From: Hypholoma sublateritium FD-334 SS-4
Taxonomy: Eukaryota > Basidiomycota > Agaricomycetes > Agaricales > Strophariaceae
Assembly: GCA_000827495.1 (NCBI GenBank)
Contig: KN817526.1
Location: 62,001-126,000 of the forward strand
Reading direction: 5' to 3'
Length of the DNA stretch: 64,000 bases
The stretch's first letter is position 1. The number at the start of each line of letters is the position of its first letter. A program made the translations under genes and the position numbers. A model generated the notes under the pieces. That model was not told the origin of the DNA, ran no database searches, and saw only the letters and a program-made list of their open reading frames with translations. Positions 48,573-60,797 of this stretch are shown piece by piece.

Positions 48573-49895
48573 CTAAAATTTGCGCGTGAAACCGGACTGG
48601 ATGCACGCACTAGAGGCCGCGTGGACGCGCAGGAGAGATTTTGCGTGCAGGCGAGGGAACGTATGTGTGATGTCGGGTGGTGCCGCGGGACAGGCTAGAC
48701 AGTTATATATGGTTACTCTTCGGATCGACGACAGTGCGCTGAAGCCAGCGTCTATGGCAACCCATTGCGACAGACTGTCTGAAGACGTGTGGCCTTCAAA
48801 CGCCCCTCTAAAATCAGCCTTGATGGACACTTCTTCGAGCCACTGCACTTTGGGAGGTACGATGAGCTGGATCACCGGTGGTGGCGGAACTTGCGACCTC
48901 GTCTTAAATGGGTCGTTGCCATCGCTGCTGAGCGTGCGAAGGCGCAGCGTCTTCAGGCGGGGCAATGCATGCAGGTCAAGCGGGGGCTGCTGCTCACTGT
49001 CTGCGTCGGGCGTGATGCAAAAATACAAGCGTTATTAGTCGTTGCAAACTATATAAAAAAGTGAATGGTTACCTGTCAATGGTGACATAGGGCTAAAACA
49101 GAAAACCTCGAGCGAGCTCCCCACCGTGCGCAAAAAATCATGAAGCCTAGCGTAGTCGAATCGCGGGCTAAAAATAGTTACAGATAGCCTGACCAGAGCT
49201 GTCGAGTCTAGCAGAGCAGGAGAGCCGGTAAAGAGCTCAGTGAATGCTCGGAACGCGTCGTGTGATATGGAAAGATGTAGCGACTTCAGCCGGGGAGACT
49301 GACTCTGGGCCGATGGCGTCCACGTTCCCCCTGGATTTCGCAACATATTTTCTTGCTGAAATGTCACGGATGTAAGGGAAAGTGCTTCCAATGCACGGCA
49401 TTCCGCTAATAGGGAGACGGGAAGCTCGAAAACGCGGCGGAATCGCATGGCAACGATCCGACTGGAGTAAGACATGGAATATAAGGAACGTTGTGCATGA
49501 AGCGATAGATGCTGCCAGTATATCGGTCTGACAGAATTGGTGTCCAGGCTGATGCTGCGGAGATTCTCCAAGAAAGGAAGACATGGAAGGAAAGTGGCAT
49601 CGAGGTCTTGTAGACGATAGGAGTCGGCAATAAAATCTATTCCGCGTATTGAGTTGGCGATTCTCGGCGTCGCTGTCAGAAATTCACGGAGAAGGAAAGG
49701 AGATACTTTGGGTGTCGACCTCGCAGTCTTCGACGAGCTGGAGGAGAAATCGACAAGGATATTCCGGAAGATAAGTTTTTGTGAGGCAATTCTAAAGCGG
49801 TAGCAAACTAGGGAGCAGGCCTTGAGGGCTGCAGGGTCGTACTGCAAGTGGCACAGAACAAGTTCTTCTAGTTCATGCGGAAGGGTTGGCGCCAT
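48573..49895 (-). CDS. F-box protein, two exons (paralogue of the next gene)
   Basis: Start MAPTLPHELEELVLCHLQYD at 49895 is preferred to the in-frame Met at 49937, because F-box proteins of this type begin just before LPHE. The F-box continues ALKACSLVCYRFRIASQKLI. About 280 residues of Leu-rich sequence follow (LRSISLDTNSVRPIYW, ALEALSLTSVTFQQENM, RLKSLHLSISHDAFRAF, SLEVFCFSPMSPLTG). An intron (GTAACC..GACGCAG, about 49074-49002) joins LT|DSEQQPPLDLHALPRL, and the protein ends ACIQSGFTRKF. The layout matches the neighbour at 50238-51584, including shared EIFCFSP/EVFCFSP and LPRL(K/R)(T/V)LRLR blocks, so the two are likely tandem duplicates. Confidence 0.83.
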
Positions 49896-50237
49896 TCTTC
49901 GGGGCCGAGATGAGGAACGAAATTCGTTAGTTGCCAAATAAGTGAAACATTATGCTTGCTACACTCACCTTAGGATGCGAGACAGAGAGCAGGAGAAGGA
50001 AAAGAAGTGGGTACGCGAGGCTCGAGCCTCCTTGCAGTACAGAAAAGGCCTAATATAAGCAATTCCTTTTGAATTTCTTTTAAGCGTCGTGGGGCCATGA
50101 TGTCAATACACGGGCCCACGTGCGCCTGGGCAAAAGTAGAAATCGAAGCCAGCCATCAACGAACTCTGCGAGGAAACTCCTTATCGTCGGTGCAGAGGAA
50201 TCCCAATAAAGCTGAAAGTTGAATTAGGACGATGTTT

Positions 50238-51584
50238 CTAGAGAGAAGCCGGTAAGAAAAGGGAGTTCTCACCGGACGCCACTTCGACACGCAAAATGCC
50301 CTTATCGTTGAGCTGAGGTAAGTGTTGCCTGATTTGTTGGCGTGCGTCTATTGAGGATTCCATTTCAACATCAAGGCAGATGAACCGCAAGGACCGAAGC
50401 GGAGTGACATTCAATGCGAGAAAAGAGTCGAGTGACCCCCAGGCAGACATGTCTATGACACCTCGCCCCCGTATGGCTCCGTTTTCAAGCTCTTTGGCTA
50501 GGCTGACCTTGAGAGATATTTCGCAGACAGTCAATGATGATTCCAGTTGTCTGAGAAGATCGAAAGTCCAAGGGAAGATGCTGTGCAGTGTATAGCCTTG
50601 GAGTCGACGCCTTGACACTATACCTACACGGAGACGAAGGACACGAAGTCGAGGTAAGGAGCGTATATCAATGTGGTCGATAGTTGCCGATTTGTTCGGA
50701 TGGTCTGAGAGAATATCGAGCGAATCAATGGTAAAATGCTGGTGCATAGAAATAGAGTAAGACGTACCAAGAAGGGTTGGGCTAAAGCAAAATATCTCAA
50801 GCGTATCGGTGCAGGCCTGCAATATTCTGTTGACGTTTCCGAGATCGTGATATTCCATAGTCATTGTTGCGGAGAAGCGGCGCTGGGTGCTAGCATCTAA
50901 GTTGCACTTGGAACTTGTGATCCATTTGGAGAAGAAGTGAAATAAGGGATCCGAGAGCGTTACTTGCAGTGATTTTAGCTTCGGTATATTGTGGTTTCGG
51001 GTAGATTTCCAGCGTCCGGATTCGAATTCATCCATCTCGTGTCTGGAAAAAGTTACCAACTCCAATGAAAGCTCTACCAAAGACGTACATCCATCTAGAA
51101 TTTCGAGGGGGACATCCATAACACGATATAAGGCAAGATGAGCGATATTGCGATGGCAAGTATTATTGAGTGCGTTTGCCATGTCAGAGGAAATCGACGG
51201 CCACATCAGAGTTGGAAATCCTGTGCTTTCTAAGCGCAGTGTCTCCAAATTCGTAAGGCGCGGTAGGCCCTGTGTTGAGAAAATGGCCTCTCTGCATAGA
51301 TAACTGGGCTGCATGCGTACAGCGCGACGGTCGTCGACAATTGCCACTTCCTTTACGAGTGCGGCGATCTGTGGAGACGACAGCAGAAGGTGGCATATTT
51401 TGTCAACGTTTGTATGCTCCATTCCTACATGGGAGAACATCAATGTGATCTTCTCAAAGAGGTATTTCTGAGCGATGGAATGGAAATGGTGGCAGGACAG
51501 AGAATAGGCGTGCAGATCCATATCAGATCCGAGAAGATGGATACATATCAGCTCATAGATTTCATGGGGAAGTGTTGGCAGCAT
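50238..51584 (-). CDS. F-box protein, single exon (448 aa)
   Basis: A continuous frame from MLPTLPHEIYELICIHLLGS, with DLHAYSLSCHHFHSIAQKYL completing the F-box, then Leu-rich repeats: LTNLETLRLESTGFPTLMW, TSLVELSLELVTFSRHEMDE, IPKLKSLQVTLSDPLFHFF, DTLEIFCFSPTLLGTSY, LPRLRVLRLRVGIVSRRRLQ. It ends GILRVEVASGENSLFLPASL. No intron is needed, unlike its neighbour. The 342-bp gap from the upstream paralogue has no other gene. The predicted role is a substrate adaptor of an SCF ligase; the substrate is unknown. Gene is complete and intact. Confidence 0.85.
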   Translation of the reverse strand: MLPTLPHEIYELICIHLLGSDMDLHAYSLSCHHFHSIAQKYLFEKITLMFSHVGMEHTNVDKICHLLLSSPQIAALVKEVAIVDDRRAVRMQPSYLCREAIFSTQGLPRLTNLETLRLESTGFPTLMWPSISSDMANALNNTCHRNIAHLALYRVMDVPLEILDGCTSLVELSLELVTFSRHEMDEFESGRWKSTRNHNIPKLKSLQVTLSDPLFHFFSKWITSSKCNLDASTQRRFSATMTMEYHDLGNVNRILQACTDTLEIFCFSPTLLGTSYSISMHQHFTIDSLDILSDHPNKSATIDHIDIRSLPRLRVLRLRVGIVSRRRLQGYTLHSIFPWTFDLLRQLESSLTVCEISLKVSLAKELENGAIRGRGVIDMSAWGSLDSFLALNVTPLRSLRFICLDVEMESSIDARQQIRQHLPQLNDKGILRVEVASGENSLFLPASL

Positions 51585-52921
51585 TAAGGGCGATAATGGG
51601 CTTTGGTTTTGGTAGGGGATTTTCGCGGAGCTTCAATGGAGCTTGTAGTTCGTGTGGCAGGTTTACAGGAGCCGCGGCTGAATACCTCCAAGTTCAAACT
51701 GGTCACCGTATGATCCGTATCGGATAATTTCAGGTAGACTTCAGCGTGACTGGGTATCGAATATTATATGTTGAGTATTGGATACTGAATGGGATAGATG
51801 CTGCGATATGAAGCTGGTCCTTGAGTTGTTGCGTTGTGCGAGAACTTGGAAAGGTCGAGGACTTGATATGTACGTGTCATTGAGGTAGCCGCCGGCACGA
51901 TCAGGCCGCCGCCAAATATACACAACTTGAAGCTGATACTACCTTCAGCATTCCGAAAATATTCAACGTCAACGTCGCGAGACGTCGCGCCTTCCACAAC
52001 TTCGTCATTTGACTGGCCCCGCTTTTGGGGGGGGACACTCTCAAAATCAACACAGATCAATACAAATTCAATGCCGGAAACTCGACTTCTCTGGTAAAAT
52101 GCGTACATCTGAGCTTCGTGTGCAACGACTTGCGCAACCAACTCGTAGCGCCGCTAGCACGACCTCGAAACTCCGAATTTGAGTCATCTTTGCATGTCTC
52201 TCGACTATATAGAATGCGGACTCACGCAGAACTCGCTTTGCAAAGTCAGCCTACCTCTTCTCCTACATGTTCCCCGTGCCGCGTGCGCGCTCTATGCTTT
52301 CCATAGTCTTGATTAGGGAGTATCTTTGGCATAAGGTACTTGCCATCTTTCCGGTGCTGCTCCTTCCCTTCGACGCATGGGTCAGCGAGGAATGGAACTG
52401 CCACGAACCATCCTTTGATGATCCTCACTTCTGAAGATTCTATCTCTCTACGGGGCACTCAGTTGCGGTGAGTAATACATATTCATCAGTTTCTATGATG
52501 CGCATTTATAGGGATTACTTTTCTTCAAAAAGAGCTAGAATGTTGGCGTCAAATGCTCCACCGGAACACGTTTAATAAGTCGATATGCTGCAGTTCATTA
52601 CCTTTGATATCTTTGTTGGGAAAGGCGTAAGCGTGGCTCAAGGTCGTGCGTAGCTAAATTGGTAACGAATTGCATCTCTGATCCTTCGCGTCATCCCTGC
52701 GTTATCCTGGCGCTTGAGCCCAGGTGATTGCTCACTTGTTCTTTGTAATGAACCTAACCTGCATATGCACTAGCAGCAACTTCTTTCGGCAGACACTGCA
52801 GACTATCGACGTTCATCAATGATCGACAACGTGGACAAAGGATTTCGAAGTTCATGCACTTACGGTCGACCAGCTACAGCACTAATCACTCAGAAAAGCC
52901 ACTTCTCCCCAGGCGCACCGT
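51585..52921. other. intergenic region, nothing firm
   Basis: A 125-residue minus frame at 51764-52141 has no motif or homologue I recognise. AT-rich repeats of the type GTATTGGATACTGAAT occur near 51775. No gene called. Confidence 0.45.
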
Positions 52922-52927
52922 TATAAA
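52922..52927 (+). promoter_or_regulatory. TATA box of the aspartic protease gene
   Basis: TATAAA about 70 bp before ATG 52992. It supports that start and argues against the in-frame Met at 52854. Confidence 0.6.
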
Positions 52928-52991
52928 GGGAGTATCTGGAGCTTATACCTATCAGCGGTCACCTGAACCCCCCACTTCGCCCCTTTCTGTG

Positions 52992-54736
52992 ATGTTCCTG
53001 ACCACTCTCTTACCCGCGTTGCTTCTCGCTCTCTGCGTCGTAGCCAAGCCTGTAGCTCTGAGAAGTGGCTCGTCTCACTCTCTACCCATCTCAAAACGCC
53101 TTAACACAACAAGCATTCACAACCTCGTCCACCACGATCAACTCAGGGCTAAATATCTGAAGTCCAGAGCCTGTTTCAACGGTGGACTCGACACTCGCAC
53201 TAACCAGCCGGTCGAAAACCAAGCAGTCCAATATATTGCCACCATTGGGGTCGGAAGTCCTATTACCAACTGTCAGTTCTATATTTTAATGACCTATAGT
53301 ATTACATATCCAACTGAATCGCTCTTCTAGTCTCACTTGCAGTTGACACAGGAAGGTCAGGACTTGTGTCTTATTGACATGATCCATGAAACTATATATA
53401 CTCTGAATTATGACAGCTCGAACACTTGGATCGGAGCTGACACGGACAACCCCTACGTCAAGACAAGTAGTAGCTCGGCTACTTCAAACAATGTGGTACG
53501 TTTTTTATTCTCTATCCCGACCTTTGGTGATCTTACAAACGCTTGTATGTAGACTGTGTACTATGGATCGGGGTCTTTTTCAGGCAAGTCTTTCAGTGAT
53601 ACAGTATTATAAGGAATTGTAATTGAAACAAGTTTGCAGGAACCGAATACATCGATAAGGTCACTCTCACCCCCGAGCTTGTCATCAGCAAGCAGTCCAT
53701 TGGAGTTGCCTCCCAGTCTTCCGGATTCTCTGGTATTGACGGCATTCTCGGGTTCGTTGAATCTCAGGGCCGTTTTGGTAGACTTCGTGTCGTTGAAATT
53801 GTTTGAAAACAGCATTGGGCCTGTCGATCTTACAGCCGGAACACTATCGCCCTCGGAATCAGCCTCAATACCAACCCTGACCGACAATCTCTTCGCCGCT
53901 GGTACCATTGCGTACGACAGCATTGCTATCTCATTTGCTCCTACTACAGTCGAATCGATCATAAACGGGGAGATTTCATGGGGTGAGCAAACTGTGGACT
54001 CCCCTACTAACCATTAACCAGCGAACCATGAAGGTGCAACTGATTCAAAGAAATACACGGGCTCGATCACCTACAGGTAGTAATAAATTTTTCCAGCCAA
54101 GTTTTGGTTAATTGACATCTAATCATATCCACAGCCCTTTGACCTCGACTTCTCCTGCCAGCGAGTATTGGGGTGTTGACATATCCGTGGTCTATGGCAA
54201 ATCGCACACCGTTGTTTCTGAAACTGCCGGCATCGTTGACACTGGTACGCATTATGTTTACTGAATCGAAATTATATTTATCGGTCTTGCTACTAGGTAC
54301 CACCCTTATTCTCTTCGCAACTGACTACTACAAGAAATACAAATCTGCTACTGGGGCCACAGACGATTCGACCACTGGCCTCATTAAGTTCACATCATCG
54401 CAGTATTCAAAACTTTCAAGCCTCTTCGTCACTTTTGGGGGCGTACGTTTCTCAATTATTTCTTCTTGAAAAACTATCATTCAAAAAGTATGTCCACAGG
54501 AGACCTTTGAGCTGACTGCAAACGCACAAATATGGCCCCGCTCGCTAAATACCGCTATCGGTGGGACCTCCTCTTCGATCTACGGTGTTGTCAGTGATTT
54601 AGGCAGCTCGAGCGGAGAGGGCCTGGACTTCATACTTGGGTACACTTTCCTCGAACGATTCTACTCCGTCTACGATACAGGCAACGCGCGTGTCGGATTA
54701 GCCACCACTTCTCACACCACAGCTACCTCCAATTAG
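52992..54736 (+). CDS. secreted pepsin-like aspartic protease (family A1), multi-exon
   Basis: An acid endopeptidase of the polyporopepsin type, secreted for protein breakdown. The signal peptide is MFLTTLLPALLLALCVVAKP, followed by a propeptide rich in Ser/Lys/Arg. The first active-site motif is restored by splicing across 53362-53410: LAVDTG|SSNTWIGADTDN. The flap region is VYYGSGSFSGTEY, then GFSGIDGILG|IGPVDLT. The second active-site Asp is in AGIVDTG|TTLILFATD, also split by an intron. The C-terminus GLDFILGYTFLERFYSVYDT, then GNARVGLA, is family-typical; the stop is at 54734. At least eight introns of 50-75 bp; each joins in frame. Length (about 420 residues) fits. Intact and likely active. 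Confidence 0.9.
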
Positions 54737-55183
54737 ACATTCACATTTTCACTCTTGTTCATTCACGCGACGGATTGTGGTCTGTAGATATTGCTAACGA
54801 CAAGTGCTTTTCCGATGTCTTTCGGCCTCGTACAGCCAGCTTGTGTTGTTCGAGTCAGGCTCAGTTCCAACGCTCCAACTGCAAATGTTTGAACGCCGAC
54901 GACGCCACTTCGTGTTGCAAATTTAGCGCGAACAGCCCACCAAATCGCTAGTCATGGGGTTATCGATGATGCATTTGATCATTCGAAGGGATGAAAAAAG
55001 AAACTTGTTACTCAGCTGTAGCCTGCCGGTTTGCCACGCGGCCGTAATCATGATCTTCGCACTATGTCTCATACCGGATTTTAAAACAAGTGACGTTCTT
55101 ATATAAAAGCAGGTGAAACTGCCCTCCAAAGAGCGAACCCCGGATCACCTCTCTCGTTCTCAACTCAAACTTACCGCATCAAA
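54737..55183. other. intergenic region upstream of aldo/keto reductase 1
   Basis: 3' flank of the protease and promoter of the next gene. No other gene recognised. Confidence 0.55.
55100..55108 (+). promoter_or_regulatory. TATA box of aldo/keto reductase 1
   Basis: TATATAAAA lies 76 bp before the ATG at 55184. Confidence 0.65.
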
Positions 55184-56584
55184 ATGACTTTACTACCCAC
55201 CAGAAAAATAGGAAAAGACGATGTCACGGCTATTGGCTTTGGCTTGATGGGATTGTCTTCGTTTTACGGACCTATCGAAGGGGACGAGGATAGATTCAAG
55301 GTTCTCGACGCCGCTGTCGAGGAAGGCTGCACGAATTGGGATTCGTCAGATATCTACGGAGATAGTGAGGACTTACTTGGAAAATGGTATGATTGTTTAT
55401 CGGTTACCCAGCGTCGTTCAAGCGTCGTTTACTAGTTGATAACGTTATTTTATAGGTTCAAGAGGACTGGAAAAAGAAATGAAATCTTCTTGGCCACGAA
55501 ATTTGGAGTCACCCCGAACGGCACAAACGGTTCACCGGAATATGTGAAAATCGCAGTTGAGAATTCGTTGAAGAGGCTTGGGATCGACACGATTGACTTG
55601 TACTACTTGCATGTGGGCCCAATCTTTTACGTCTTCATATTTTCGTCGCTGAATCGACTTATCATGTTGTCCCAGCGTGCTGATCAGAACACCCCTATTG
55701 AGGTCAGTAGCGATCAAGGTCAAGGTCAGATCGCCTATTAAAAGTATGTGTAGGTCACTGTCGGTGCTATGGCCAAGCTTGTGAAGTGTGTTTATTTTTG
55801 AAAAATTTGCTGCTTGCTTTTCTGACGCAGGATCAGGGAAGGGAAGGTCCGATACTTAGGCCTGTCTGAAGTTACAGAAGCGACTCTTCGCCGCGCACAC
55901 GCAGTCCACCCAATCGCAGCACTCCAGATAGAATATTCCCCTTTCTTCCTCGACATCGAAGAGGAAAAAATTGGCCTCCTCAAAGCTTGCCGGGAGCTCG
56001 GTATTACTGTTATCGCATACTCGCCCCTTGGACGAGGCATGCTAACAGGCGCTTATGTGAGTCTAGCCTTATTACTTGCGAATCATTCAGAAATACCGAA
56101 GACACGGATGATTAGAAATCTCATGATGATATTCCTGATGGTGAATGGAGGAAAACGATCCCAAAGTAGGTCTTTCCTGGCAGATTCGTTTATCAGGATA
56201 ATTGATTTCATTGGAACCAGGTTCGGAAAGGAAAACTTCCCAAATATCCTGAAGCTCGTCAAGGGCCTGCAAGACCTCGGAGAGACAAAGAACGCCACTG
56301 CTGGCCAAGTGACCCTTGCGTGGCTTCTCGCTCAGGGGGATGATATCATCCCTATTCCGGGAACGAAGAAGATCAAAGTATGTTGGTCTTTGCAATGCCG
56401 GCTAATTTTAATTATACTGCTTTAGTACCTCAAAGAGAACTTGGGTGCCGCAAAAGTACACCTCACCGCTGAAGAAGTATCGAAAATCAGAGAGATTGCA
56501 AATGTCGCCAATCTCAATAGTGTAGGCGACAGGTATCCTCCAGGCAGTATGCAATTTGTCTTGGCCGATACCCCACCTCTTTGA
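55184..56584 (+). CDS. aldo/keto reductase 1, multi-exon
   Basis: An NADPH-dependent carbonyl reductase of the (beta/alpha)8 AKR family. Start [20 protein letters not shown]. The catalytic tetrad is visible: Asp and Tyr in [14 protein letters not shown], Lys in [11 protein letters not shown], His in DLYYLH. Then [96 protein letters not shown] (cofactor phosphate loop), and [12 protein letters not shown] at the end. Introns lie at equivalent places to the paralogue at 60798-62330. The small exon [17 protein letters not shown] is retained. The gene is intact. The cellular substrate cannot be inferred; fungal members of this branch reduce aldehydes, often from aromatic compounds. Confidence 0.9.
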
Positions 56585-56832
56585 GAGGGACTTCGCGAGA
56601 GCAAAATTAGCCGTAGAATATTATCCCATTTTGTACAGAAAGAGAACTTATTCCGACGAAATGAATGCGACAGGATATAAAAACGAGTCTGAACGGGATC
56701 ACTTGACTTCAGATAAGTACAAGCTCGAGGAGCACATATCATGTCGTATTTGACAAATTTCAACGTGCACGGACAATGTTGCAGTCAAATTTCGATACAA
56801 GCTTTGTGACGTTGCCTACAAGATATCTTTCT

Positions 56833-58107
56833 TTAAATACGGCCCAATGCTTTCAACACACATTCTACTAATTCATCACTCTCGGCGGGTGTGATACGCT
56901 TGCTTTGCGGGCTGTTTCCGTCATGTTTCAACCATCCGGTTCCAGCAGGTTCTTGTCGTATGATGCCCTCTCTTTCAATCCACATCCTGGTAAACAGAGC
57001 AGACACAGTTCGAGCACCTTTCTCTCGTGAACGGTGGATCAGTTCACTTGCCTCCATGAACAAAGCATGGAATCTGGGGAGGGGCGACATCGGGACCAAA
57101 GGCGCACCAAGGTCTTTGAATAAAGCATACCACGTGGGATATAGGTTTGAGCAAACGTATTCGTAAGAGAAGGGAAAAAACCCGGCCATTTCCCAGTCGA
57201 TGATGGCAGCAATTTGATGATGAGTTGTACCGTCGTCCAATGTGATCGGACGAACAAGAATATTACGAGGTTCTAAGTCCTGATGGCAGAGGACGACAGA
57301 ATCCTGGAGTTTCCGAAGGTCGTCAAAGGAAATCAGAACGGGAGCTATGTCATCGTATTCGGAATGGATGGTGACGTTGCCAGTGAGTGCGTCTGTAGAA
57401 AGATATGAGGTCCGCTTTTCGGCGCTGGGATGATCGTGGCTATCGATCAGACCACGAAGAAATCCTTGTGTGTCCGTGAAATATCCAGTGTTAGGGCCTC
57501 CTATAATCTTCTTAGCTTCAGAGTCATCGGAGAAGGGTGTACCCTCGACAGTCGTAGCCACGTTACTATCGGAGAGTTTCAAAGAGTGTAACTTCTTCAA
57601 TATGCCTTGAATCTCCTGCACTATGAGGAATTGTTGGGCATCTTCCAGGTCGTCCCAGACTGATTCCAAGGTAAAGGTGTTTGGAACGAACTTGGTGACC
57701 GAGAATTCGACTGTTCTTCCATCGTCTGTGATTGCCTTACCACAGCGTTCAACTGTTGGAACTAGATCCGGAATAGCAAGTTTTGCCATGGATTGCAAAG
57801 AAGCGATAGTGCGAAAACGGCTGCCTTCTTCACCCAACACTTCCAGCCGTACGACGACATCATCGCCGGCGGATGAGCCACACTGATGGGCAACGAAAGT
57901 GCATACGGTGAAGTTCTGAGCGAGGATGCTAGTGCTAGTCGGCTGAGCATCCGGGAATATGCGACGAAGAACTTGTCGTCGGGCAGGAGCAACTTGTTTT
58001 CGCTGTTCGACATTTCTGAGTGTTTTGACAATGTTGTCGAGACTCGAGGGTACAGGAGAAAGCGCAGTGGACGAATAAGTGGGCGGTGTGGACTAAGTAC
58101 TTGCCAT
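56833..58107 (-). CDS. APH-type phosphotransferase / kinase-like protein with an early in-frame TAG
   Basis: Aminoglycoside-phosphotransferase-fold proteins are common, poorly characterised small-molecule kinases in fungi. Visible are FTVCTFVAHQCGSS and DDVVVRLEVLGEEGSRFR (nucleotide-binding side), SVTKFVPNTFTLESVW, the Brenner-type catalytic motif VVLCHQDLEPRNILVRP (HxDxxxxN) and the metal-binding AAIIDWEMAGFFPFSYEY. The C-terminus is ESDELVECVLKALGRI. One continuous frame of 425 codons runs from ATG 58107, but codon 5 (58095-58093) is TAG. No splice I can find removes it. The next in-frame ATG (MAKLAIPDLV) lies beyond the nucleotide-binding loop. Either this is a recent pseudogene, a base-call error, or initiation differs. 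Everything after the stop looks under constraint. Confidence 0.75.
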
Positions 58108-60797
58108 GAAGTACGAAACGGGCGGCGGCGGTTACGGATCATTGGGAAGGTGGTAAATAAACTTAATTTGCAGTCACTGCGAGACTTTGTTCCAAAGATC
58201 GAGAGGAAATCCGCGGACATAAAGTCCGAGAGGCGATGGTTCAAATCTCGAAATGAGAAAATTGGTGATTGCTAAAAACTGTGCGCGGTAATCGGTGAGG
58301 TCGGTGACAAGTCGGTGAGTCAGTTGAGATCAAAGCTCTAGCGATGACGATGTGCAATTATGGTGCACTAGCGAGTCCCGGATGTTGGCTATGTCGAGGA
58401 TAAGAAAACACGGCGGCGCGCGTTGGTGACTTGGGCGACGTCGAAATGAATCTTTAGCCGGGAAAAGAAGTGCCTAATTCCGCGAGGCTTCGCGGGGCGT
58501 GGTCGCCCCAAGACGGCACACAGATATTCATAATGGAATAAAGACGGAACGGGATCAAAAAAGGATTGGAAGGCAGACAGCACGAGGAAATGAGGTGCCG
58601 GCGAAAAGGATTATGACTCATGCCACTGGTGAGAGGAAAAGAATGCGTCGAGCAATGAATTCTAATGAATTTTGAGTGTGTCGATGGCCCAGGATGGAGA
58701 GGTGATAAATGGGTTTGGATGAATTCAACATGTGAAATGGTATTATTGAGGGGGTTTAGGAGGTTGACTGAAGGCCCGATGTACACAGAGAGTAGGGAAG
58801 CGGGAGTCCAAAAGCGGTGCGTACGCGTAACCAGCGATTCGTCAGCGAGTCATGGGTAAGGTTGGCGGGAACTCCACGGCAGGATTTGCTTTTTGCATTT
58901 CGCATTCGATGGTGAGAAAAGCGTGCTCGCTTTTCTCACGCAGCATTCCTCTAATCCCCACTACTAACCTGGGTCGCGAAGTGCAAATGGCAGCCTATCT
59001 GCCTCTTCCCTCACTACAAGCAAACCAGACTGCAATAAAATTTGGTATATAGGTGTTGGTACGTATTGGCTATGATTTTTTTTTTTTAATTTGAAGAGGA
59101 GCGGCGTGAAAGAGCTCCGGGACACTTCCGCGTTGATCAACCCCACTCGGTCAACGCACAAACTACAGGCAGTGTCCGAATCGGGGGCGCAGACCGAGTC
59201 GCCCCCGCATCGAAGTCCTCCCTAGAATCGAACGTAGAGCTTGGAAACGGCTTGTCAGTCACGGTGAAGTGAGAGAAGCATATTACCGCATTGGTACCGC
59301 AGGTACTAGGGATCACTACGTATACTTAGGATAGACCTCAGGCCCCAGCAATGGCTCTCAGTGCCCACATTGTGCCTCCGCTCAAAGGATCGTCTCCTCT
59401 GCTCTCCTGACAAAATTTCTCAAATTCTTCCCACAATTATAAGTTATAAGTTTGCGTTCAATATAATTCCCCTGTCGCTAGTACTCAAAACTAGCGTGTA
59501 ATTGAAAATTGTTTTACGACGCGTCGATTTCTTTTGAAGCAGCACTAGGTCATAGTTTCTAACATTGTTTTTCACGACCGCATACGAAAGGAAGGCGGCA
59601 CCATCCAGCAAACCTCTAAATATAGAACTACTCAAAGGACCGGCGCTTGCAAGGCGCTTGTCCACTAGTGCGCCAACGCCTCACCTAATATGGTAGTGCA
59701 GCGGTCTCTCCGTGCACTCTCGGAAAGCAAAAAAAAAGTTTACAAGTGTTCCCGTATCATCATGTATGTTTATAAGAGCGCATACTTCGCAGCCCACGCC
59801 ACCTACCACTTTGCACGCTACTCCTTGTCGCCGAAAACGCGTTTCGTCGCGGATAAGTATCAGTGCACACACAGAAACAATGTCCTCGTTCACCACGCTA
59901 CTGGATGCAGCGCACATCGTAAATCTTCATACGCAGAGGCGCGGGTGACGCTGGAGGCCGAGCTGGCCAAGCTCGAGAGCGGCGCGGAACCAAGATACCC
60001 AGGCTTTCTCCCGTCCCGGGTTCCTGTTAACTCCTCATCGCATTGAATTCTTATGCCCTCCGGCGCTCCTCGCCGCTCGGCATGGAGGCTGAGCGGTGCA
60101 TTGAGCCAAATGAGACGAATCATCACGGCAAATTCCGTAGCTAGAGAAGCCCAAAATCAAAAATCAAAAATCGAAATCCTGCCGTGGAGTTCCCGCCAAC
60201 GGTACATGGGGCCGAATGGGGCAAGAGGCGCGGGAATTATGTCTTCGTCGAATTTCGTGGACGGCGTGAGCGCGGGCTCCATTGGACAGATAGGAATACC
60301 CACATGATGAGATATCTATTAGATGTATAACGTTTCGGTTCTATCAATTGGCTTTCAAACTCTAGTATATAAATTCTGCTGATAATGCTCACCAGTGGGA
60401 CCTTGTTCAAGGGTAATCGTGATAGTATTACTGCGTGATTTTGACTCCTTGCCTTCTTGAGCGTCGGTCAGCTATGAAGACGCCCTCTTTACAATTAACA
60501 AAGACGCGGAAATTGCGGGTTGAATTACAGTGCACATCCAACCGTGTATATATAAATTTATAGGTGGATAACGCTTATAGGAGAAGTAGTACATGGAAGC
60601 GTTGGGAGCGTTCCCATTGAGATAAAATTAGATGGTCTTTTGCAGGACCACGCTGATTAATGATATCACTGAAAGCAGTCAAGATATCGCAGGCTGCCCA
60701 TACACGATTTGCAATATAAGGATGCCGTGTTGGGGCTTGGGTATCTTCTCGTACATTGCTGATCCCTTCCCTCAACGCGTGGATACTAGACCGAACT
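58108..60797. other. intergenic region, no supported gene
   Basis: Holds the promoter side of the kinase-like gene, a T-run of about 10 bp (59078-59089) and an inverted repeat CGCTAGT..ACTAGCG (59474-59494). Overlapping frames at 59690-60046 and 59712-59948 carry a protein-like string TLEAELAKLESGAEPRYPG but no identifiable gene. The ACCAGTGGGACCTTG string at 60392-60406 repeats one at 29051. Confidence 0.45.

Noticed and set aside
52854..52991. Upstream Met start for the aspartic protease
   Set aside because: The TATA box lies at 52922, inside that extension, and a clean signal peptide starts at 52992.
56833..57840. Start of the kinase-like gene at 57840
   Set aside because: That codon is GTG, an unlikely start in a fungus, and conserved sequence continues upstream in frame.
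57762..58244. 160-residue minus-strand frame over the start of the kinase-like gene
   Set aside because: It is a shadow; the kinase-like motifs (FTVCTFVAHQCG, DDVVVRLE) lie in the neighbouring frame.
58170..58260. Possible tRNA because of a T-loop-like GGTTCAAATC
   Set aside because: No matching acceptor, D or anticodon stem can be formed around it.
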